Below, piece by piece: positions 55,667 through 64,000 of a DNA stretch of 64,000 nt. How positions within the stretch are numbered: the stretch's first letter is position 1; each line of letters opens with the position of its first letter. Origin of the DNA: Jaminaea rosea (lineage: Eukaryota > Basidiomycota > Exobasidiomycetes > Microstromatales). The notes under the pieces are model-generated. The model did no database searches and was not told the origin of the DNA. It was given only the letters and a program-made list of their open reading frames with translations. Position numbers and translations under genes: made by a program. Where the stretch lies: NCBI RefSeq assembly GCF_003144245.1, contig NW_020289977.1, forward strand, positions 682,001-746,000. The letters are read 5' to 3'.

Positions 55667-57466
55667 GGCGACCAGACGACGCGGTTGGCTATATGCGTCG
55701 TGTTGGGACTCCCCCTTCCCTCCTCACGGCGATTCAGTTGGTCGGAGCTCGCCTCTGCCTGAACAGCGATACAGTTGTCAGGGCGTTACGAGTATTGGGG
55801 AATGCACTTTAGGCTGCGGTGAGATGATGCTCGGCGTACGGTCATATGCAGGCAGGCTCGCCGGACGCGGAATGGAGGATGATGGAGAGTGGACCCGTCA
55901 GAAAGGAACAGCAAGGCGTCTTTACAGCGGGCTGATGAGCAGTCGAAAGAATGGTATCACTACGTGGGGCGTGCTGCTTGACTGCTTGACTGCTGATGTC
56001 AAGTGGGACGAGGGGGAAGATCGGATGGTGGGTGTGGCCGTCGTCGAAGTCGCGCCTCTCGTCGCGTCTCAGCCCGGCGTGACGTGCCGGTGAGTGGTAG
56101 CACAGACGAGGTACGTTGTGATGGACAGCGTCTCTGTGACCTCGCCTTCACCGACGAGAATCGACGAGGGCTGGAAAGAGGTATGTGGGTGGTGGTGTCC
56201 AATCGAGGGGAGGAGGACGACGTTGAGGGGAGACGGAAGGGAGACGAGGGAGGCGGAGGCGGCGGCAGCAGCAGCAGCAGCAGCAGCCAGGCAAGGCCTC
56301 CCTCGCGACTCGAGAGCCACGAGAGCCACACACGCTCAGGCGTCGTCGTGGGTCAAGCGCGCGGCTCACCTAGACTCGTCCAGTGCCTGCTACTGGTCTT
56401 TGGTCGTCATTGACATCATGGTAGGGAGGGACAATGGTATTCAATGGGAAGGGAGCGAGCGAGCAAGCAAGAAGGACGGGGCTCGGATTCAGGGTCTGGC
56501 CAACAAAGAGCAATGAGCCAAAGCGATTAGGAGGGGGAAGCGGCGGCGTGGAGACTTGACAAGTGGCCGGCATTGCAGACCGGGAGACGACTGGCAGTGG
56601 GCGAGGCTGCCTCGCTCTCAGCAGCGAAAAAGGCTCGATGAGTGTCAACCGCAACCTCGTTTCGCCCGATTCGACCAGAAGAGCCGCCTAAGTCCCGCCG
56701 CCACGAACGCCGGCAGCAGCAGCCTCCGCTTTTCCAGCAAATGGAGAAAAAGGCAGCAAGCAGCATTAGTGTCTAGGCGACGTCAAACACCGAGGAAAAA
56801 AGGGGCGAGATTGACAACGAGGCTGCAGCTCGGTCACGTACGAGAATGCAATCTCACCTCGTCCCTGGTCCTAATACGAATGAATCTAGTCGAGCTGGCT
56901 CTCCCCGTTGGCCCTGATTAGTAGTAGCTCGCGCCACCACCTCCCCTTGCTGTGTGCCGTGCTACCAAGGCTGGGTGATCCGTCATCCCTAGCTGGTTTC
57001 GCTTGCTCTGCTCTTCAATCTGCTCGAATGTCAAGTGCAATCATGAACAGATCACATCTTTTTCAGCATCGTGAGCTTGTCATTTCAAGAGGAGGGCAGG
57101 ACAATGGCTGCTCCTCATGAGCCACCCTGACACCGTCAGCTCTCGTGGCATTGCCCGCAAAGCCTCGGATGCTTGACGATGTGACCCACTGTCCTCTCTT
57201 TGCTGCTCAGCCTGTTGAAATGTTCAGGCTTCAGCCTCTCGAAACCGTGTTGGGCTGGGCAAGGTCACGATGTTGCTGAGGGTGGCTGGGGAAATGCGTC
57301 ACGGAACCGCGCGAGACACGGACAGCCACGAGGGCGGCGTCGAGATGAAGCGCGTCCCCGCCGCCTCGGTGCTTCGCATCGCATCCACTGTCACAGCCAC
57401 TGCCACTCCCGTTGACACGAAGTCATCGTCACATCGTATCGAGGCATCCTTGCCGTCGTCGTCGCC
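55667..57466. promoter_or_regulatory. Divergent intergenic region shared by SNF5 and SNF12
   Basis: 1.8 kb between the two start codons. A perfect (CAG)7 run occurs at 56266-56286. No gene is supported; both promoters must lie here. Sharing of elements is inferred from orientation only. Confidence 0.5.
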
Positions 57467-59338
57467 ATGTATAACCCTGCTCAGCAACAACAGCAACAGG
57501 CTCAGTATGCTCAGAGAGGGGCTGCTGGCCCTGCTCAGGGCGGCGCTTATCCTGGCGATCACCATCAGCAGGCAGCAGCAGCAGCAGCCGCGTATCATCA
57601 GCAGACACAGGCGATGCCCGCGAGCCAGGCAGCCGCTCAAGCTGCTGCTCAGGCTCAGAGGAAACGACATACCACCGACAGCATGCTCGCAGACTCGATC
57701 AGAGGGATGAAGAAGGGCAAGCCTACCAGCAGGGCCATCCCACCCAGCATCCAGAAGCATATCCCTGAGAGTGCTCTGTATGGTCAGCTGCAGAAGGACG
57801 AGAGGGCTTTGGATTGGACATTGGCTAGAAAGAGGGCCGAGCTAGCAGAGGGGCTGGCGAACAGGCCGCAACGAGTGAGTCAAGCCAGATCGAGGTAGCT
57901 GTCGACCATCCCGCATACATGCTGACTCCCTGCTCTGTCCACATCGCATTTACAGATTAAGCGCACGCTGCGCATCTTCCTCAGCAATACCTGCGCCAAT
58001 CAACCCTTCCAAAAAGAGGAGCAAGCAGCTCTCCGAGCGCAGAACCGCGGCGACAATCAGGAGAGGTCTGCTACACCGCAAGCTAAGCCAGATGCCACGG
58101 GCGCATCAAGTAACGAGGCTGGTCCATCCAACCCTTCTTCCTCCTCCGCAGATGCAGATGTTCCCTCGTGGACACTGCGCATCGAAGGTCGCCTCCTCGA
58201 TCCCTCGTTCCGCTCGCGCGCCGTCCATGCAAAGATGGCTCAGGCGACCTCTGATCGAATTGGGGCTCAAAAATTCTCCAACCTCGTCAAGTCCTGCGTC
58301 ATCGAGCTGTCGAGGGATCCTGCTGCTTACCCAGCAGAGGAGAACCTCGTGGAGTGGCATCGACCGACGCCCAATGTCGCTCCTCAAGCAGCGACGCGTG
58401 ACGGGCATGAGATTCCCCTCATCACTGCCTCTGACCCAGGGCTGGATGGGTTCGAGGTGAAACGCAAGGGCTCGGAGCCTGTGAAATGCAAGATCGCCCT
58501 CTATCTCTCCCACACGCCGGAGCGATACGCCCTCGACCCTGCTCTAGCTAGCCTGCTGGACATCAAGGAAGAGACACGCGCGGGTATCATCTCAGCCCTC
58601 TGGGCCTACATAAAGGATCGCAAGCTCCTCGACGAGCGTGACCGCCGCATGGTGCGGCTCGATCCTCCCCTGCAGCACCTCTTCAAGACCGAAGCCATCG
58701 CTTTCCATCACCTGCCCGAAGTGGTCAATCGTCTCCTCCACCCTCCAAACCCAATCGTGATTGAGTACTGGATCCGTACGGATGTGGACGCCAATAAGCA
58801 CAGCACGGCCTACGATATCGAGCTAGACTTGGAGGACTGGATGTCTCGCGTCAAGCAGGAGAGGGTACTGAGCAGCTTCGACGCCCAAGGCGACCACGCG
58901 AGGGAAGTGGCAGACTTGGATGAGCGCATAGCTCAGGCAGTCCAGTCGTTGGCCAACCACGGCTCAGCGCGTGACTTCCTCTACTCCTTCTCGCAAGATC
59001 CACAGCAGCATCTCTCCTCCTGGCTCGCTTCTCAGTCCAGAGACCTCGACTCGATCCTTGGCTCCAAATCGAGCGTACCGGGCGCAGGGTGGGGAGCGGG
59101 TGTGAGCAATGAGGAGATGAGGAGGGCAGAGACGTTTACTGGAGCATGGGTGGATGAGGCCATTACGGGCCATGTGGCTTTGGAGACTGCGAGGAGGAAG
59201 AAGGAATTGGAGGAGCGCGAGAGAGAGCAGGAGCGTGATAGGAGGGCGCAGAGGGCGAGAGAGCAACAGGCGCAGAGGGAGAGGGAGCAGGGAGGAGGAG
59301 GGGGGAGGGTGCCAGGCATGTTGGCGGGACCGCAGTGA
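57467..59338 (+). CDS. SNF12: SWI/SNF subunit SNF12/SWP73 (SMARCD, BAF60) with SWIB domain, 596 aa
   Basis: Subunit of the SWI/SNF (or RSC, as Rsc6) remodeller. Exons are 57467-57874 and 57956-59338 with an 81-nt phase-0 intron. After a Gln/Ala-rich start come the family blocks IPPSIQKHIPES, YGQLQKDERALDWTLARKRAE, KRTLRIFLSNTC (just after the intron), WTLRIEGRLLD and FVGxKFS-type FSNLVKSCVIEL. The SWIB domain spans about residues 318-398 (YALDPALASLLDIKEETRAGIISALWAYIK; MVRLDPPLQHLF). A conserved helical tail with DLDERI follows, and the C-terminus is a charged Arg/Glu/Gln helix. Whether it serves SWI/SNF, RSC or both is not decidable here; many basidiomycetes have a single SNF12/RSC6 gene. 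Its neighbour SNF5 is a partner in the same complex. Confidence 0.94.
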
Positions 59339-59592
59339 GTGGGATGAAGAGGTTCAGTGTGGAGCAATGCCAGTCATTCAATCTCTTGACGTCAGAGACA
59401 AGCTTGCACGATCGCTGGAGGACGATAGAAGGATACATCAGATTGAAGCGCAGGGGGCAAGGACATGTGGTAATGACAACAGAAGGGAGGCAAGGTCGCG
59501 CGATCAAGCTGGGGTGAGGTATGAGGAGCCAAGAGTCGACCACTGCGCGACGCTGACGAATCGGAGAGAGAAGCAGTGTAGGGGTCGCCTAC

Positions 59593-61957
59593 CTACTCTT
59601 TGCGCTCCTGATTCGGGCGCTGCTCCTCCTGTACAGCACTGTCGCCCAATCGCACCCAGCTCTCGCCCAGTTGAGCCGTGCGATCGTTGGGCATCGTCTC
59701 GACCCCTGCTTGCGCCCCTCCTGCCGACGCCTCGAGCACCGGGCTCTGGGAGGATGGCACAGCGGGAGAGTTGCGACTCGATGCCGGGCCCATCCAGGGT
59801 CCGGTGGCAGTCGCTGAGGAAGAGAAGGAATTCTGCTCCGACCCGGCGGCTTGCGCGCCTCTCTGGGTGTGCCCGTGCTGGCCCTCGTACTGGCTCGACC
59901 GGCTGCTCAACACCCCAGAGGAGACCATCCCGTCGTCATCTACGTGGTACGATCCCGACTCTCCTGAGTTGGAGTCCGGCAGTGAGGGAGGGCCGGAGGT
60001 GGTCCCTTCCTCCTCGCCCTCCGAGCTCAAAGATGTCGGATGACGCAGATGCGAGGCCCCTTGACCAGAGCGCTGTTGAGAGGCAGAAAGGGTTGCGCTT
60101 GAGGAGCGGATGGAGGAGCGCGAATGCGAGGGAGAGGCCGCTCCTGGTGATTGGGAGGAGAGGTGGCTGCGGGAAGAGGGCTGGCTCAATTGTGATTGTT
60201 TGACCTTTTGCTGCGCGGTATCCGTCGTGTTGTCATTCGCATTTCGCGGCCCCTGACTGATCAACCCCGCCCTCCTTAACGAGACATGCCTCCTCATTGC
60301 CAACAGCACATCAATGCAGCCCGTGGGCAAGACGCTCATCAATCTCTGCGTCGCCCTGTTGAGCCAGAGGAAGATCTGCCCAGCGTAGTGACGTTCAGCG
60401 TTGGGCAAGTAGATGCGGTAGCTTGAACGCAACCGGGCAGACGCGTCGGTCGTCAGAAGAAGGGAGGACACCTTGGCCAGGACCATTTGTGTAGCCGCAT
60501 CGCGAGCCTGCCAGCTACTCGCGTTGGAGAGCTTGCGAGGCATGCCTGGCCGGCCAGCAGCAGAAGAAGTGGTCGATTCACTCTCGGGCAAGGCGGCCGA
60601 GCCCCATGGCCTGCCCTCGTCGATCTCCACCGTCGAGATGCGTACCGAGCGTCGGATGATGAAGGGGACCGACGGCGTAGAAAGTCTGAGCGCTTTCTCA
60701 TCTGCTTCGCGCCGGATGACTTCCATACCTGCTACGACCGCTTGCGAGACGACGCTTTCGACACCTGCGCCAGGGAGGGAGGTGTGGGCGACCGGTGAGC
60801 TGAGGAAGGAGAGGATTGTTGTGGAGGGATGCGTGGCGGCTGCTTCCCTGCTGCTCTTGCTGCTGTTCCTCTCTGTGGGGCTCTTGAGTAGGGGTAGAAG
60901 CGAGGAGATGGCGCACAGGGGTGAAGCGACGAGCTTCTCGAGAGAGTCTGCGAGTTCTGCGTGATTCGTCTGGAACGAGGGTTGCGATGAGCTGCCTGCG
61001 AGAGTGGGTGCGTCAAGTGCTGGAGGCGTATAGCTGATGGCGTTGAGAATGCCGACGAGATTGACCTCGTCTCCTGGCGCGGCGTAGGGGTCGCCCGCCG
61101 ACAGCAGAGGGAACCGCAGCCTGAGGACCTCGTCGACTGCTCGGACGAATTTGGGCAGTGAACCGGCGACGTCGGACGTCTCGAATTGTAGGGCCTTGAT
61201 GTAGCCGCGAGAGGAGGGTGGTACAATTGAGTTGAAAGCGGCTACAGCTGAGTGGGAGCCGACGGACGCGATCACGACGAAGCCTAGCGAGGACATGTGA
61301 AGGGCAAGGGCACGACCCAGGGGATTGTCTCCGCCCAAGACGACTACGGGCGGGAAAGGGTTGATGCGTGAGCTCGTGGCAAGTAGAGAAGAGGTTTTCA
61401 TTATGCTTACCGATTGCCTCCTTGCGAGCTCCATTCTTGATCAGAGGCGTACGCAGCGCCTTGGCCGGCTTCCGACTCCTCCTGCCAAGCAGCGGTAGCC
61501 AGATGCGTCCGCTTCGATAAGCCCAGGCGGTACCAATACCGATGACTGCGACACCTCCGGCCGCCTGTACACCTCGACGATTGACACTGATCCAAGCAGT
61601 CGATTGCTCCCACACGCCACTTGGAGGCGGCGGCGGAGGAGGTGAGGGAGAGACGGCGTTGTGGATGGCTTTGCAGGGCGAGGTGAGGGCTCCAGGTAAG
61701 TGGTCCTCTATGTCTTGTAGTGATGGTAGTGGATTTCCATACTTTGTGAGCTGAGTGTAGACTGCTTCTGAGTAGGAATAGACGGTATGCGTGATGTTGG
61801 AGGGGAGATCGCGCTACAGATGACGTTACCATAAGGCGCAGCAAGACGAGTGAGTGGCGCAGCTTGGGATCCATCGACGGCACACGACACCAGTACTCAC
61901 GAGGTTGCTCGGAATCGACGTCTCGATCCAATCTTCGAGATCCTTGAGCGTTTGCAT
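59593..61957 (-). CDS. DUF1776 fungal protein (short-chain dehydrogenase-like fold), 736 aa
   Basis: Exons are 61957-61901, 61813-61411 and 61343-59593, with introns of 87 and 67 nt; the joined frame is continuous. Exon 1 codes MQTLKDLEDWIETSIPSNL and runs in phase into RDLPSNITHTVYSY. A seven-Pro run (about residues 76-82) is followed by a hydrophobic helix near 100-118 (VQAAGGVAVIGIGTAWAY), a likely membrane anchor or mitochondrial targeting element. A Rossmann-like start VVLGGDNPLGRALA lies at residue 155 on, then an SDR-like region with ISYTPPALDAPTL. The last 200 residues are disordered. DUF1776 members are fungal, some mitochondrial, with no established activity; a canonical YxxxK catalytic pair is not evident. 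It is convergent with SNF12 (254 bp). Confidence 0.85.
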
Positions 61958-63720
61958 GATGTCGATGCCTCGACCGAGATTGGTCGATGAGTAGCGGGGC
62001 AAATGGAGCGGATGGCTACAACGTCAAGGAGGGCGGCGCACAGGCCCGAGCCACGCAACCTCAGCTCCGCCTCACATCCGCCGCCAGTGGGTGTGGCCCG
62101 TGCTCGCCTGACGGACGCTGGACCGGCATCCTCGATGCTGGATGGCATCACCGTGGCGCAGAGATGGACGTCGAATCGATAACAGGAAGCCTGACGGGCA
62201 GACGACCATCGCAGTTGAGGGTTGCAGCCAAGAGCTGGATCGAAGGCATTGCTGCTCGCCAAGAGGGGCGCTTGGGCCAATGCAATTCGCCTCAGGCCGC
62301 CAACTACACCTTCTGCAAAGCAGATCTACTCACTGTGGTCGCACTCTGCTCTCGTCGAACCAAAGAGTCGGAACTTAGCGTCAGATGATCGACGAGAGGG
62401 TATCGCAGCCATCAGCTGCTAGGGCTCAAATCTAGCTAGTCTCTCGTTCCGGTTGCGTTGCAAGTCGTGAGTGACGAGTCAGCTGGCCGGCAACACAAGT
62501 CGCCGCAAGGCATGTAGGACGGACGATGACAACAATGGGAGTCCCCTCTCGTCTCCCTTCGCCGAGTGTCAGGCATTCGACAGTGTTCTTGGCGGGACGG
62601 TCTGTCTATATCAGCGGCTTGCTCGACTTGGACGTCATGAAGGCAATCCACTGCTCGTGTCGCGATTCCGAACTACAGCGACCATCCATCGAGATATTCA
62701 GCAGCGTCAGCGGCGTCTGAGCAGCTTTCCCGGCGTCTGGGCAGCGATCCCGCTTCCCATTGCACCCTGTTGGCTGATCGTCGCCAGTTTCGCCTCACGG
62801 CATGCGAGTCTGTCGTAGCTCAGGCAACGCATTCCGAGCTGGCTTGCGGCACGTCACGGTCCTCGCCTGGATCAACCAGCAATGCGATGCGATTGAGACA
62901 AGCGCAAGCACACGCTCTCGGACGTCTTTCGTAGCATTTCAAAGGCTCAACGATGTCCTTGCGAGCGCACGGTGTCAGCGCGGCACGAGAACGAGCGACT
63001 ACCGCTACGAGCCCGACGGTATACCATCGCTCTGGCTCAAGCCTCGACGGCCACGAAAGATGCCGCGGTCTGGCACGCGATGACACGCGCTGGTATGCGA
63101 GTCAGATCGAGGTGCTCTTTGCCGGGCAAGCTTGTACGATGCGCTACCTTGCTGCCGCCGCCTCGATTGCCGTTTCCGCCGGGCTCTATCTACGGTCTAT
63201 TTCGGCATCATCTCTGCAACGGCAAGCTGTAGTCACAGCCCGGTGCTGAAGCGAGAGCATGGCCGGCACGAGTGAGCGAGACTACGACTGACTAGAACAC
63301 CGCCGTTTATTGAACCGCGATACGAGGGTGTGCACGACAGTCAGCTGCGAACAAACAGGAGCGGGTCACCCGCTCGTGAAGGGCGGCGCCGATGGCAAAG
63401 AAACGACTGTTGAGCACGCTAGGGTAGTAACCGCAACGCCGTCATTTTCTGCGCGCGCACAAAGGGAATCTCTGCCGCTCAAGAAGGTAGGAACGGTAGG
63501 GATGACGCCGCCAGCCAGGGGGGACGATCCCCTTGTTCGGTCAGGGGAGGGTCACTAGGCAGTCGGCGGCAAGCTCAGCACTACCCTGCTTTGTGCGTCT
63601 GCGTGAGTGCGAGGGGCGTGAGCGTAAGGCTGCGATGCGCTGCGATGAAGCTCGCCCGCCCTTCTTGGCGGCGCACCTCATTTCAGGCCGGACAGTGAGT
63701 GAGCCGGCATTGAGGGGCAC
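61958..63720. other. Intergenic region without recognised gene
   Basis: About 1.8 kb upstream of the DUF1776 gene. Both strands show many short frames of basic, low-complexity residues without domains. Nothing supportable. Confidence 0.5.
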
Positions 63721-64000
63721 ATGAGCTGCGAGTCTGCTCGATCTTCGAAGGATTGGACCTACTCTAGCGAGCGGGAGTACGGCGACGCGGCGACGGCGAG
63801 GCGAGTACAACAGGAAGGCACTTGGGCGGCAGGCGCGCGGCTCGTCAGATTTGGCCGCCAGGTCGACGGCACGCAATCACAGTCGCCCAGTGCCGTAGCG
63901 GCCCCTGCGAAAACAAGCAAGGGGGTTGACGCCGCCTTTCGCGCCCAACGCTCCCCTGACGACTGGATCGATCAGGCGGGCGCGACAGGCTCTGTCTGGC
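63721..64000 (+). CDS. Candidate 5' portion of a gene running off the right edge
   Basis: An ATG at 63721 opens a frame of 93 codons that remains open to the end of the window. It is rich in Ala, Arg, Gln and Ser with an acidic-aromatic patch DDWIDQAG near the end; no domain is recognisable. In GC-rich DNA such a frame can occur by chance, so it is reported only because it is truncated by the window edge. Confidence 0.25.
   Translation, partial: MSCESARSSKDWTYSSEREYGDAATARRVQQEGTWAAGARLVRFGRQVDGTQSQSPSAVAAPAKTSKGVDAAFRAQRSPDDWIDQAGATGSVW

Noticed and set aside
56266-56286. (CAG)7 run as a poly-Gln coding segment
   Set aside because: It lies in the SNF5/SNF12 intergenic region, with no supportable gene around it.

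Overview
The window is nuclear DNA of a basidiomycete fungus, most likely a smut-type yeast (Ustilaginomycotina); I cannot name a species. The signs are GC-rich DNA at about one gene per 3.5-4 kb, short introns of about 60-95 nt with GTGAGT-like donors, long Ser/Pro/Gln-rich disordered segments in regulatory proteins, and eukaryotic families such as SNF5, RTF1, RAV1, a Galpha-like protein, an App1-type phosphatase and a fungal DUF1776 protein. Most exon structures below were rebuilt by hand from splice sites and reading phase. Each gives an intact frame whose total length is a multiple of three.

Left part (1-20 kb): a 5'-truncated sugar transporter, an acidic orphan protein, a glycogen-targeting PP1 regulatory subunit (RVxF + CBM21), a two-finger C2H2 transcription factor, an App1-like phosphatidate phosphatase (minus) and, divergently, the Paf1-complex subunit RTF1. 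Middle (20-46 kb): a very divergent 785-residue Galpha-like protein lacking the catalytic switch II Gln, a mitochondrial ribosomal protein bS6m with a 5-nt first coding exon, homoserine dehydrogenase, a tail-anchored UBE2J-type E2, a three-RRM RNA-binding protein, a 1997-residue GAR-domain cytoskeletal linker (Kar9/spectraplakin-like), RAV1 and a large ECL1-type zinc-finger protein.

Right part (46-64 kb): a complete Mutator-like transposon (46607-49503) with an uninterrupted FAR1/MULE-type transposase, matching ends, subterminal repeats and a perfect 9-bp target duplication. It lies between the ECL1-like gene and SNF5. SNF5 and SNF12, two subunits of the same SWI/SNF remodeller, sit head to head across 1.8 kb. 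A DUF1776 protein follows, then about 2 kb without a recognisable gene and a frame running off the right edge.

Themes: transcription and chromatin (C2H2 factor, RTF1, SNF5, SNF12), nutrient and energy physiology (sugar transport, glycogen targeting, amino-acid synthesis, V-ATPase assembly), and trafficking or cytoskeleton (App1, RAV1, UBE2J, GAR protein). There is no evidence of a metabolic gene cluster. The most unusual items are the atypical Galpha protein, the intact transposon and the bS6m mini-exon.
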